Assembly: GCF_027887165.1 (NCBI RefSeq)
Contig: NC_077235.1
Coordinates: 51,981,895 to 52,045,894, forward strand
Reading direction: 5' to 3'
Source: Monodelphis domestica
Taxonomy: Eukaryota > Chordata > Mammalia > Didelphimorphia > Didelphidae
Length of the DNA: 64,000 bases
Made by a program: the position numbers and the translations under genes. Position 1 is the stretch's first letter. Each line of letters begins with the position of its first letter. Positions 44,195 to 56,279 of this stretch are shown here, in pieces. The notes under the pieces are model-generated. The model made no database searches. It saw only the letters and a list, made by a program, of their open reading frames with translations, and was not told where the DNA came from.

Positions 44195-44360
44195 GAGGAA
44201 AACCTATTTTTTTGCCTCTTATGCTTACAAGTTCTGTGACCCTGAGCAGGTACCTTAGCATCTCTGAGCCTCAGTTTTCTTGTCTGCAAAACAGAGACCT
44301 GTAGTTCCTATTGTATATGGTCATTGTTGGAATCAATTAAAGCAATGTACACAATGTTTA
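44195..44360 (+). repeat. MIR-type SINE
   Basis: gttctgtgaccctgagcagg, then ctctgagcctcagttttctt and a taaagcaatgtacac end. Confidence 0.75.
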
Positions 44361-44377
44361 TATAGTATATTTATACA

Positions 44378-44530
44378 GGGAACAAGTAGATGGCACAAGG
44401 CTTGCAGTCAGGAAGATGTACCTTCTTGAGTTCAAATCCAACCATATGCATTTATTAACTGTGTGACCCCGGAGTTGGACTAGATGACTATTGGAGGTTC
44501 CTTTCAGCTCTAAATCTGTGATCCTCTATG
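44378..44530 (+). repeat. tRNA-derived SINE
   Basis: gaacaagtagatggcacaag, gcttgcagtcaggaagatgt, a B box (gagttcaaatcc), then ttggactagatgactattgg. Confidence 0.82.
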
Positions 44531-45020
44531 TAATCTTGGGTAAGCCGCTTAACCTCAGAACTGTAACTAGGAATTCTGATACCTGGACCAAGTTCAATTT
44601 GGGTGGAAAAAAGGGTTTTGAGATAGGTGTAGGTGTTATGATACTCCTTTGTATTGGTGAGGCAGACCAGAAGCAGACATCATAGGCAGACATCTTTAGG
44701 AAGGAGTCCATAAAAAGATAGTCAACAAGGGACTGAAGAACTCTTTAGGAGGAGAGAATGACCCAAAGGTCCATGCAAAACAGCAACAAAGATCTGGACA
44801 AGATAGAGATAATTTGACTATCACTTAGCAAGCTTCCTTTCTCTGCTCTACACTTCCATTTGGTAACATATACACAAAATTATTCCTCTTTCTTTTTCAA
44901 TATTCTTATAATGTCATCCCATAGATGAGATTTTGCTGGTCTATGAAACTCCCAGGTGAGAGAATTGCCTCTATCAATGACAATTGACATCTGTTCTCCA
45001 ACTTAGAGTCTGAGAGCATT
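44531..45020. other. No gene recognised
   Basis: Unassigned sequence without a supportable ORF or repeat. Confidence 0.35.
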
Positions 45021-45024
45021 AACT

Positions 45025-45145
45025 AAAATACCCACAGATTAATTCTCTTGCCTAGTCATAGGACAAATACATATGAGAGGCAAGACTTGAACCTAGATCT
45101 TCATAGCTTTGAGACCAACTGTGTATCTGTTACATCCCACTGATT
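45025..45145 (-). repeat. tRNA-derived SINE, diverged
   Basis: aggcaagacttgaacctaga (minus-strand B box) and a degraded head near 45,135. Confidence 0.6.
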
Positions 45146-45750
45146 CTCTTTAATATCATATATTGCCTTGAATTATTGATTGTGTTGCAGTGGAAATGAG
45201 TTGCTAAGGGAGGCTGCAGCCACCTTCCAAGAGAGATACCTTTCTGAATGTGACAGTTTAAATGAAATTTTGTCTGACATAGGAGGAGGGACTTAATAAA
45301 TTGGAGAAGTCTGATATATGCTAGGATTCAAGAATGTGTACTTAAATATTTCATCTTTTCATCCCTTGATTCTTACTAGAAACATGGCCATCTTGGAGGA
45401 CCTTCTAAGATCCTGCACTCAACTGGCAAAATCCTTGAGAACCCAGGGGTCACTTCCTCTCGGGAATGAGGTTTACTTTACTGACAAATTATCTCTTCTC
45501 CAAAAATGAGCCTAGCTCAGTCACACAGACTCACTATCAAGTTGACTCTAAGGCACATTTTTTGACTACAGTAACTCTCAAAAGACTACGTAGTAATTCA
45601 TAGAGAGATTGCTGTGGGACTTACTGGAGGCAATGTCCTTATCAATAAAATTGCAGATACAAAATGTATTAAGGAAATAGTCCTTTGAGTAAGCTCAGCT
45701 CCATCTTTTGTTACTCTCTGAAGGTTACCATTTCCTTCTCTAGTTCATGA
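45146..45750. other. No gene recognised
   Basis: Unassigned; the 63-aa ORF at 45,318 has no motif. Confidence 0.35.
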
Positions 45751-45754
45751 GAGA

Positions 45755-45890
45755 AAACTGAGGCAAACAGGGTTAAGTGATTTGTCCAGCCAGGGACACA
45801 TACTAGTAAGTATCTGAGGCCAGATTTGAACTAAAGTCTTCCTGACTCCAGGCCTGGCATTCTATTCACTGTGCCATGTAGCTGCCCAGA
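45755..45890 (-). repeat. tRNA-derived SINE
   Basis: ggttaagtgatttgtccagc, then the minus-strand B box (agatttgaactaaagtcttc) and the head attcactgtgccatgtagct. Confidence 0.88.
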
Positions 45891-46085
45891 GAATTTAAAT
45901 GACTTATCCAGGGTCACACAGGTAGCATGTGATAGACCCAGAGTAGAATCAAAGCATCATAGATTTTACTGCTGGAAGAGATCTTAGAGGCCATTGATTC
46001 CAATCCCATCATTTTACAGATGAGGAACTGATTCCCCAAGCAGTGAAGTGACAAGGTCACTACACAGGAAGTAACAAAAGTAGGT
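45891..46085 (-). repeat. tRNA-derived SINE (MIR/MAR type)
   Basis: aatcaaagcatcatagattt, agagatcttagaggccattg, then cattttacagatgaggaact. A partial copy (cagggtcacacaggtagca) precedes it at 45,905. Confidence 0.8.
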
Positions 46086-46394
46086 CATGAAAATGAAGAA
46101 ACCCTACAATGAGATGAAAGGACACTTTGTTCATCTCCATCTAAAAGGAAGATGCTTCCAACACCACCTTTACAAAGAATTGTTTCTCATGATTTAGACA
46201 TAGACACACAAAGAGCCACTGGTTCCAAGAGCCATCCTTTCCATTTTCCATTCTATCCCAATTTCTGAGTGGGACTAATCACTCTTTGTCAACTTCAATT
46301 TCTTTTCTGGTAATAGGGCGATGAGATTCTTTATTTTGGACTCTCCTCACAATCATTGTCACTATCTGCCTAACACTGGATCATTCATCCAATT
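46086..46394. other. No gene recognised
   Basis: Unassigned sequence; no supportable feature. Confidence 0.35.
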
Positions 46395-46560
46395 ACCTTC
46401 ATCATACAAATATTTACTGAGCATCTGCCCTGTACAGGGACCTCCTACTGCTTACAGTTCAGTCAAATACAAAACCAGAGTCAGGATGAGACAGTTCATG
46501 ATAGGGCTCTCACAAGGCCATTAGTTTGTATCTGGTATCATTAAGAATGACAGGGGCTGA
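46395..46560 (+). repeat. Marsupial interspersed repeat
   Basis: aaatatttactgagcatctg, then cagggacctcctactgctta. It is a diverged member of the repeat type at 28,270. Confidence 0.5.
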
Positions 46561-46599
46561 CCTTGAACCAAAAGTGTCCTATAGCTTGGTTCTTGTGGA

Positions 46600-46775
46600 A
46601 GGCTGTCTTTGAAGCCTGGATTCAAATTCTGCCTCTGACTCTTATTACTATGTGACTTTGATAAAATCATTTCCTTTTCCTAGGCCTTGGTTTCCTTCTC
46701 TGTAACAGGGCAGGGTTAGATTTGATAGCCTTTGAGGCTTCTTGATGCTCTAGAGCTAGGAACCCAAGTCTAATG
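46600..46775 (+). repeat. tRNA-derived SINE
   Basis: gcctggattcaaattctgcc (B box), ttactatgtgactttgataa, then ccttggtttccttctctgta. Confidence 0.82.
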
Positions 46776-47873
46776 TAACTAGTTTGTGCCCAGTTCCTTT
46801 CTCTAGGAACTACAACAGTTTTTTGGGCATTTTACCACATCTACATCTTTCAAGATTGTCCCAGATCATTACTGAGAGTAGCCAAGTTTTCACAGATAAT
46901 CATCGTCCAATATTGCTGTTATTGTGTATGGTGTTCTCCCAGTTCTGCTTATTTCACTCTGTGTCAGTTTCCACAGATCTTTCCAGCTTTTTCTGAAATA
47001 ATGTTTATCATTTCTTATAGTACAATAGTATTCCATTATCAACATGTACCACAATTTGTTCAGCCATTTACCACTTGATGGACATCCCCTCAATTTCCAA
47101 TTCTTTGCCACCACAAAAAGAGCTGCTATAGATATTTTTGTTCAAGTAGATCCTTTCTCCCTTTCTATTATCTCTTCAGGAGATAGACCTAGTAGTGGCA
47201 TTACTGGATCAAAGGGTATGTACAGTTTTATAACCCTTTGGGTATAAATTGCTCTCCAGAATAAATTCCAAATTGCTCTCCAGAATGGTTGGATCAGTTC
47301 ACAACTCCACCAACAATGCATTCGTGTCCAATTTTGCCACATCCCCTCCAACATTTACCACTTTCCTTTACTGCCATATTGGCCAATCTGATAAGTATGA
47401 AGTGGTACCTTAGCATTGTTTTAATTTGCATTTTCCCTAATCAGGAATGATTTAGAACGTTTTTCATATGATTATTGATGGCTTTGATTTCTTCATCCTA
47501 AAAATGCTTATTCACATCCTTTGATTATTTGTCAATTGTGGAATGGCTTGCTTTCTTATAAATTTGACTTAATTCTTTATAAATTTGAGAAATTAGACCT
47601 TTATCAGAAATATTTGTTATAAAGTTTTCCCCCAGTTTGTTGTTTCCCTTCTAATCTTGATTAGATTAGTTTGGATTGTACAAAAGTTTTTTATTTAATA
47701 TAATAAAAATTATTCATTTTACATCTTATAATACTCTTTATTTTGTTTGGTCATAAATTCTTCCCTTCTCTTAAGATCTTCCAGGTAAACTATTCTGTGT
47801 TCCCCTAATTTAGTTATGGTCTCACTCTCTATATCTAAATCATATATCCATTTTGGCCTTATCTTGGTATAGG

Positions 47874-48189
47874 CAGTGATGGTGAACCTAAGGCACTGGT
47901 GTAAACAATGGCATGCAGAGGGCTCTCTGTGGGCATGTGGCTGCCTCCCCACTAACCTCCCCAGAGTTTGTTACTAGAAAGGCAGAGGAACTTGGTTGGA
48001 ACTGTTCCCCTCTCCCTCTCCGCCATACCTGAGGATATTTTTTACATCACCTACCCCTCCACCCAGCAGCCCAATGGGAGAGCTTTCTCTACCCCATCCC
48101 CCATGTGGGGTAAGGGTGAGAGCAGAGCATTCCCAGCACTCAGTGTGGGGGGCAGGGCCCAGCACTCCTCTAAAAGGTTTGCCATCACT
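47874..48189. mobile_element. hAT-type nonautonomous DNA transposon
   Basis: 316 bp with 15-bp terminal inverted repeats, AGTGATGGTGAACCT (47,875) and the reverse complement of AGTGATGGCAAACCT (48,175-48,189), 13 of 15 matching. It is flanked by the exact 8-bp duplication ggtatagg (47,866-47,873 and 48,190-48,197), the duplication length typical of hAT elements. It has no transposase ORF. The L1d text is continuous across it, so the insertion is clean. The interior is GC-rich compared with L1d. Confidence 0.92.
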
Positions 48190-49024
48190 GGTATAGGGTG
48201 TGAGATATTGGTCAATGCTTAGCTTCTGCCATACTATTTTCCAATTTTCCTGACAGTTTTTGTTAAAGAGTGAATTCTTATTCCAAAAGCTGGATCTTTG
48301 GGTTTATCAAACACTAGGTTGCTAAGGTCATTTACCCCAGTATAGTGTGTATCTAATCTACTCCATTGATCTACCATTCTATTCCTTAGCCAGTACCACT
48401 AGATTGTTTTGATGATTACTGCTTTTTAGTACAGTTTGAGATCTGGTACTGCCAGGCCAATATCCTTCACATTTTTTTCATTAGTTTCCTTGATATTCTT
48501 GACCTTTTGTTCTTCCAGATGAATTTTGTTATTAATTTTTCTAGTTCTATAAAATACTTATTTGGGAATTTGATTGGCATAGCACTAAATAAATAAATGT
48601 AGATAGAATTGTAATTTTTATTATGTTAACTTGGCCTACCCATGAGCAATTAATATTTTTCCAATTGTTTAGATCTGACTTCATTTGTCTGAAAAGTGTT
48701 TTGTAATTGTGTTCATATTAATTCCTGGGTTTGCCTTGGCAAGTAGATTCTCAGGTATTTTATATGGTTTAGAGTGATTTTAAATGGAATTTCTTTTTTT
48801 AACTCTTGCTGCTGTACTTTCTTGATATTATTTAGAAATGCTGATGATTTATGTGAATTTATTTTGTATCCTGCAACTTTACTAAAGTTATTAATTATTT
48901 CACTTAGTTTTTTACTTGGTTCTCTAGTATTCTCTAAGCATATTATCATATCATCTGCAAAGAGTGATAGTTTAGTTTCCTCACTTTCTACTTTAATTCC
49001 TTCAATTCCTATTGCTAAAGCTAG

Positions 49025-49930
49025 TTTTTCTTTAAAAGTTTTTATCTTAATTTTATTCCAATAACAAATTTACACATAAGTTTTCCAAAGTTATATGATT
49101 CATGTTGTCTCCCTCCCTTCTTCCCTCCTTTCTTCAAGAGCTAATAAGCAATTCCACTAGATTATACATGTATTGTCACTCAAAATATATCTCCATATTA
49201 TTCATTTTTGTAAGAGAGTAATCTTATAAAACCAAAACCCCAAATAATATGCCCAAGTAAACAAGTGATGAATCATGTTTTTATCTGCATTTATACTCCA
49301 ACAGTTCTTTCTCTAGAGGTAAATATTCTTTTTTATAAGTCCCTTAGAATTGCCCTGGATCATTGTATTGCTGTTAGTAGCCAAGTCTATCACATTTCAT
49401 CATTTCACAATATTACAGTTAGTGTTTTACTGGTTCTGCTTATTTCACTCTCTATCCATTCACATAAGGCTTTCCAGTTCTTTCTGAAATTGTCCTATTC
49501 ATCATTCCTAATAGCACAATAGTATTCCATCACCATCATATACCACAAATTTGTTCAGTCATTCACAAATTAAGGACCATCCTTTTATTTTCCAATTCTT
49601 TGCTACCACAAAAAATGCAGCTATAAATATTTTTGTACAAACAGGTCCTTTCACATTTTTTATCTCTTTTGGATACAAACCTAATAGTGGTATTGCTGGA
49701 TCAAAAAGTATGTATTCTTTTAAAGCCCTTTGGGTATAACTCCAAATTGCCTTTCAGAATGGTTGGATCAATTCACAATTCCACCAGCAATGCATTAGTG
49801 TCCCAATTTTGCCACATCCCCTCCAACATTTATTACTTTCCCTTATTCCCATATTGCCCAATCTGCTAGGTGTAAAGTAGTACCTCAGAGTTGTTTTAAT
49901 TTGCATTTCTCTCATCAAGAGGGATTTTGA
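49025..49930 (-). mobile_element. L1e, 5'-truncated L1 inside L1d
   Basis: 906 bp of L1 3' UTR and ORF2 C-terminus, starting at the 3' end on the plus strand. It is flanked by taaagctag (49,016-49,024) and taaagatag (49,931-49,939), a target-site duplication with one mismatch in L1d text. The minus-strand frame 49,754-49,942 contains the cysteine-rich NKCWRGCGKIGTLMHCWWNC. Confidence 0.88.
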
Positions 49931-51259
49931 TAAAGATAGCATTTATAATACAATATTAAATAATATTGGTGATAATGGGTATCCTTGCTTCAGCCTTGAT
50001 CTTATTAGGAAGGCTTCTAACTTATTCCCATTGCAGACGATACTTGCTGATAGCTTTAGGTATATACTACTCATCATTTTAAGGTATGACCCACTTGTTC
50101 CTATGTTTTCTAATGTTTTTAAAAGTAATGAGTGCTGTATTTTGTGAAAGGCTTTTTCTGCATCCATTGAGATAATTATGTGATTTCTATCAGTTTTGTT
50201 ATTGATATGGTCAGTTATGCTGATAGTGTTCTAAGTCCTGCATTCCTAGTGTAAATCCCACCTGGTCAGAGCTAACGATCCTTGTGATATGTTGCTGTAT
50301 TCTCCTTGCTAGTATCTTATTTAAAATGTTTGCATTTATATTCATTAAAGAAATTGGCCTATAATTTTCTTTCTCTGTTTTTTTTTCCTTCCTGGCTTAG
50401 GTAACAGTATCATTTTGATTTCATAAAAAAAAGAATTTGGTAGGCCTTCTCTGCCTGTTTTCCTCAAAAGTTTATGTAGTATTGGGATTAATTGTTCTTT
50501 AAATTTTTGATAGAATTGACTTGTGAGGGGAATCAGGATGGCAACTTAGAAGCAGGAAAGGTTCAGACCTCTGAATACCCTCCCTTACCAATTACAAACT
50601 AAATGCTCCTAAGGGACTGAAAATCAAACCTAACAACAAGACAGAGCCAAGGAACCCTCCTGCTGGACTCAATCCAAAAGGTACACCCCCCCCCAAAGCC
50701 TGAATTTGAGAACACTTGGGTTTAAGGGGAAGGCAGAAGGAAGGTTCCAGGACCCCTCCCCACACACACACCTAGAGCGCTAAGCTTCCAGCGGCAGTGG
50801 GAACCTAAGGGTGGGAAAAGGTGCTGGCCTGGAGGGTATACCTTGCAGGCAGGGCTGTGCCAGGCACAGATCTTCGAAAACAGGCAGTGGGGAAGTTGCT
50901 GGAGAGGGAGCGAAGAGCTGGCAGACTGGTCACAGCAGCTGAGAACCTCCATATTGCTCCAGCCTTCCAGGAGGTTTTGGCCTCAGAGCACACCAGCTCA
51001 ACCCAGTTGAACTTAATCCCATCAAAAGTCCTCAGAGATCAGGGAAGCCAGAACTTCAACACTCCTCCCTCAAAGACTGCTGGGCTTTAATCCAATCAAA
51101 AGCCTCCAGAGGACAGGGAAGCTCAAACTCCAACACCCCTCCCCACAGACTGCACTGTCCTGACAAAGCTCCAAGAGCACTGACAGAAAACCCCAAAACC
51201 AAAAAAAATGAGAGGAACAAGAGCACATACAAATATGGGGAGTAAAGAAGGGGGTAAAT

Positions 51260-52431
51260 ATGAGCAAACAACAGAAAAAGAAGAAAGAAATTACAATAGA
51301 CAGCTTTTACACAGGCAATGAACAGAGAGCAAATGAAACAGAGGAGGAAGGATCATCAAACAATAAGACAGAAGTCCCAGCGAATTGGATACAGGCTTTG
51401 GAAGAACTCAAAATGCAATTCAAAACACAATTAAGAGAGGCTGAAGACAATTGGGAAAAAAATTTTAAACTAAGATAAGTTATCAGGAAACAGAAAATAG
51501 TGTCTTGAAAGCCAAAATCAACCAGCTGGAAAATGAGGCAAAGGAGATGAAAGATGAGGCAAAGAAGATGAAACATGAGGCAAAAGAGATGAAAGATGAG
51601 GTAAAGAGAATAAAAGATGACCTCAAAAGAAAATCAGACCAGAAGGAGAAGAATGACCAAAAAGCCAGGGATGAAATCCAGTCTTTAAGAACCAGAATAC
51701 AACAACTAGAATTAAGAGACCTCACAAGGCAGCAGGACACTATAAAACAAAACCAAAAGAATAAAAAAATTGAGGAAAATATGAAGCACCTCATTCACAA
51801 AACAGGATTTAGAAAATTGTTCGAGGAGAGACAATTTAAGAATCATTGGCCTACCAGGAGACCATGACAAAAGAAAAAGCCTGGACATAATACTACAGGA
51901 AATTATTCAAGAAAACTGCCCCGATGTTCTAAAACAAGAGGGAAAAGTGGAGATTGAGAGAATCCACAGATCACCTCCTGTACTTAATTCCCAAATGACA
52001 ACATCCAGGAATGTTATAGACAAATTAAAAAACTATCAGACCAAAGAAAAGATATTACAAGTTGCCAAGAAGAAGTCATTCAGATACCATGGGACCACCG
52101 GTGAATAACACAGGATCTGACTGAATCCACACTGAAGAACTGAAAAGCATGGAATATGATATTCTGGAAAGCAAGGGAACTAGGTCTACAACCAAGAGTC
52201 AACTACCCAGCGAAACTGACTATATTCTTACAGGGGAAAGTATGGTCATTCAACACAATGGAAGAATTCAAAGCATTTGTAAAGAAAAGACCAGACCTGA
52301 ACAGAAAATCTGATGTCCAAGCACAGAACTCAAGAGAATCATCAAAGGGTAATTTAAAAAGAGGGGAAAAAGAAAAACAAAACAAAACAACAACAAAAAA
52401 CTTTTTTAAGAGACTCAATAAGTTAAAATAA
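51260..52431 (+). pseudogene. L1f ORF1 pseudogene with expanded coiled coil
   Basis: Starts MSKQQKKKKEITIDSFYTGN, close to the N-terminal region of L1c ORF1. Frame breaks at 51,476 and near 51,830 split it. The coiled-coil part at 51,535-51,618 is four tandem 21-bp units encoding EAKEMKD-like heptads. The C-terminal part (52,156-52,431) retains RELGLQPRVNYPAKLTIFLQ. A functional ORF1p cannot be made without frame repair. Confidence 0.85.
51535..51618 (+). repeat. 4 x 21-bp tandem repeat in L1f ORF1 coiled coil
   Basis: Four units of the type gaggcaaaggagatgaaagat, one after another, each coding one heptad. Units differ by a few bases, mostly at the middle and third codons. Confidence 0.9.
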
Positions 52432-53109
52432 TATGTATCCCTATAAGAAAAGAGGTCATTGGTAACTCTTAAAAATTGTTGCTATCACCTGGGCAGCTAG
52501 AAGAATTACAATTAGAGGGAACAGTGACAAACTGTATAGGATGAAAGGACAAGACATAAATAGGTATATAGATATATGCATTCATAAATACATATATGTG
52601 TGTGTGTGTAATATCTATCTATATATACAACTAGAGCTAAAAAAAGAGGTTAATACTAAAAGAAATGGGAAAAGAAACAAATGGGGGTAAATTTATATGT
52701 CACAAAGAAGCTCATGACATGAGGGGGGAAACATCAATACACTGGAAGGGTAAAGAGGTTGGAGATAGGAAATACTCAACTCTTATGTGCTTTGAAACTG
52801 ACCTAAAGAGGGAAGAACAATCCAATCCATTGGGGCAGAGAATAGATTTGCACCCTATTCTACTCCCCTATAGGGGAGTAGAAGGGTAACAAACAGACTG
52901 GTGGGGAGGGAATCATTACAAGGGAGGGAGAGGGTGGGAGGGCAATTTTAGAAAGACTACAGGGAAAATAAGGGAAGGAATAAGAAGGGAGGGGGGGTAG
53001 AAAGGGAAGTAAAATAAGGCTGGGAACTAGGGGGACTGATTATAAACAAACATTGGTGTAGAAGGAAATAGTGAAAGAAGAAAAGGCAGGACCAGGAATT
53101 AGAAAAAAA

Positions 53110-54378
53110 CATAACAAAGTTCATTTTGAAGGACAAATGATCAAGGATATCTAGGGAAATAATGAAAAAAAAATACAAAGGAAGGGGGCCTTGCAGTCCC
53201 AGATCTCAAACTATACTATAAACAGTGGTCATCAAAACAATTTGGTACTGGCTAAGAGGCAGAAAGGAGGATCAGTGGAATAGACTTAGGGTAAATGACC
53301 TCAGCAAGATAGTCTATGATAAGCCCAAAGATCCCAGTTTTGGGGATCAAAACCCACTATTTGATAAAAACTGTTGGGAAAATTGGAAGACATTATGGGA
53401 GAGATTAGGTTTGGATCAACATCTCACACCCTACACCAAGATAAACTTAGAATGGGTGAATGACCTGCATATAAAGAAGGAAACTATAAGCAAATTAGGT
53501 GAACATAGAATAGTATACTTGTCAGATCTTTGGGAAGGGAAAGACTTTAAAACCAAGCAAGAGCTAGAAAAAAATCATGAAATGTAAAATCAATAATTTT
53601 GATTAAATTAAATTAAAAAGTTTTTGTACAAACAAAACGAATACATCCAAAATTAGAAGGGAAGCAAAAATCTTCATCACAAAAACCTCTGACAAAGATC
53701 TAATTACTCAAATTTATAAAGAGCTAAACCAATATACAAAAAATCAAGCCATTCTCCAATTGATAAATGGGCAAGGGACATGAATAGGCAATTTTCAATT
53801 AAAGAAATCAAAACTATTAATAAGCACATGAAAAAGTGTTCTAAACCTCTTATCAGAGAGATGCAAATCAAAACAACTCTGAGGTATCACCTCACACCTA
53901 ACAGATTGGCTAACATGACAGCTATGGAAAGTAATGAATGCTGAAGGGGATGTGGCAAAGTAGGGACATTAATGCATTGCTGGTGGAGTTGTGAAGTGAT
54001 CCAACCATTCTGGAGGGCAATTTGGAACTATGTCCAAAGGGCGCTAAAAGACTGTCTGCCCTTTGATCCAGCCATAGCACTGCTGGGTTTGTACCCCAAA
54101 GAGATAATAAGGAAAAATACATGTACAAGAATATTCATAGCTGTACTCTTTGTAGTAGCAAAAAATGGAAAATGAGGGGATGCCCTTCAATTGGGGAATG
54201 GCTGAACAAATTGTGGTATATGTTGGTGATGGAATACTATTGTGCTAAAAGGAATAATAAAGTGGAGGAATTCCATGGGAACTGGAACAACCTCCAGGAA
54301 TTGATGCAGAGTGAGAGGAGGAGAACTAGAAAAACATTGTACACAGAGACTGATACACTGTGGTACAATCAAATGTAA
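53110..54378 (+). pseudogene. L1f ORF2 remnant, C-terminal third
   Basis: Open pieces include [27 protein letters not shown] (53,225-53,587), [19 protein letters not shown] (53,972), and [25 protein letters not shown] (54,121-54,378). The endonuclease and catalytic reverse transcriptase motifs are absent because of the internal deletion. Confidence 0.88.
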
Positions 54379-54745
54379 TGGACTTCTCCATTAGTGGCAA
54401 TGCAGTGATCCTGAACAACTTGGAGGGACCTACAAGAAAAACCACTATCCACATTCAGAGGAAACACTGTGGGGGTAAAAAACAAAGAAAAACAACTGCT
54501 TGATTACATGGGTCGAAGGGATATGGTTGGGGATGTAGACTTTGAAGGAACATCCTGGTGCAAACACCAACAACATGGAAATACATTCTAATCAAGGACA
54601 CAAGTAATACCCAATGAAATTGCATGTTGGCTGTGGGAAGTGTGGGTGGTGGGGAGGGAAGGAAATAATGTGATTCTTGTAATCAAGGAATAATGTTCTA
54701 AACTGACTAAATAAACTAATTCAAATGAGAAAAAAATAAAAGGAC

Positions 54746-54838
54746 CAGGAGGGACTTAAAAAAATAAGAACAGGTGGTGTATTTTGTTAAAGGATTTTTC
54801 TGCATCTATTGAAATAATCATGTGGTTTCTTTTTTAAA
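54746..54838 (+). other. Probable transduced 3' flank of L1f
   Basis: Lies between the L1f A-rich end and the target duplication. About 30 bp of unplaced sequence are followed by an antisense L1 piece (ggtggtgtattttgttaaag to catgtggtttc) and a short A-run. L1d already contains its own copy of that antisense piece at 50,130-50,195, so this one is extra. Confidence 0.65.
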
Positions 54839-55361
54839 AAATTCACTTGTGAATTCAACTGGTCCTGGGGATTTTATCTTAGGGAGGTCATTGATGGCTT
54901 ATTAATTTTTTTTCTGATATGGAATTATTTAAGGATTCTATTTCCTCATTTGCTAATCTGGGCAATTTGTATTTTGTTAATATTCATTCATTGGGGCAAA
55001 ATTTTGTCCCAATGATTGTTTTAATATCCTCTTCATTGAGGGTGAATTCACTCTTTTCATTTTTGATATTGACTATTTGATTTTCCTCTTTCCTTTTTTT
55101 AAATCAAATTAACCAAGTCAGTCTATTTTGCTTTTTCATAAAACAAACACCTAGTCTTCTTTATTAGTTCAATGGTTCTCTTACTTTAAATTTTATTAAT
55201 TTCTCCTTTCATTTTTAGGATTTCCAATTTAGCCTTTAAATGAGGATTTTTAAATTCTAGTTTTTTTTGTTACATGCCCAATTAATTGATCTGCATTTTC
55301 TCTATTTTATTGATGTAAGTTTTTAGAGATGTAAATTATCTCTTAAGTATTGCTTTGGCTG

Positions 55362-55567
55362 TGTGATGATTAAAATAGTGGGAGTTATAAACTGTGGCAG
55401 ATAAAAGAGTGGTTGGCTTAAATTGTGACCACAGAAATATGGTTTCAAGACAGTGCCTTGTTTTAAATCAAAATATAAAGTGGTTGCCAGGGAAAAATTC
55501 CCAAATATGAAATATACCCAAGTCAGCTGGGTTTTATAGAGATTTTAATTAATACAAATGATGAATT

Positions 55568-55636
<69 letters not shown>

Positions 55637-56279
55637 GAATAATGAGAAAAAAAGGCTAGGCCAGCTTAGGCCAGCCTTAAGAGAGAGAGATCAGTCAGTC
55701 TGCAATCCACTCACCACAAGATTTGTCCCAAGCAAAATTCTAGTGTTCAGAGAGACACCAGTTCAGCTTTGCCAGCTCCATCTCCAGAGAGAGTACTTCT
55801 GAGACAGTCCCTTCTCTCAGCTTTTCATCTCCTTTTAAAGGGAATTTTCTCCTATGTCACCTCCCCTAAGTTCTCACATCTACCAATCACAGTAGACGTT
55901 TTCCAAAGGACAGACCATTCTTAATTCACACCTAAGTAGGCTTAAACTTTTTATTAAGTTCACACCTGAGAAAACCTCTGAGTAAGTTCTCACCTCTTTG
56001 CTCCTTGTAAATTCACAAGTTGCCTGACCTTTGTAGGTACTTAGCACCCTTTTGTATAAGATCTAAAAATAGGCACAGATTAAGAACTTTTGCCTTACTA
56101 TAAGTATGGGTTTAAGTATTTTTCATTGTTCAGCAAGGAGTTTCTTCCCCTAAAGTATGCTTAAGTAGGGGTGGAGTAGAGGTCTCACATTCCTGATCTA
56201 AGTCCCTTCATTGTTTAAATGGGGAATGGTCTTAACCAAACCTTATGAAGTAGGGTCTGAGAATTTTTTAAGGTTCACA
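55362..56279. mobile_element. Solo LTR inside L1d
   Basis: 918 bp beginning TGTGATGATT and ending AAGGTTCACA. It is flanked by gctg (55,358-55,361) and gatg (56,280-56,283), which both align to the same four bases of intact L1 text. This fits a 4-bp duplication with one change. A (GA)n tract sits inside. No viral genes are present. Confidence 0.75.
55574..55632. repeat. (GA)n microsatellite inside the solo LTR
   Basis: About 58 bases of unbroken AG repeat. Confidence 0.96.

Larger units (their letters stand above)
50527..54838 (+). mobile_element. L1f, internally deleted L1 with probable 3' transduction
   Basis: A plus-strand L1 with its 5' end at ggggaatcaggatggcaact, 5' UTR, ORF1 (51,260-52,431), and a purine-rich spacer to about 53,105. 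It then jumps straight into the ORF2 C-terminal third, at the point that in L1c lies near residue 820, and runs to the 3' UTR and A-rich end near 54,745. About 2.4 kb of ORF2 is missing. A further about 90 bp then ends in aaaaaa. The 13-bp flanks aattgacttgtga (50,514) and aattcacttgtga (54,839) enclose everything, with one mismatch, so the whole unit moved together. Confidence 0.85.
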
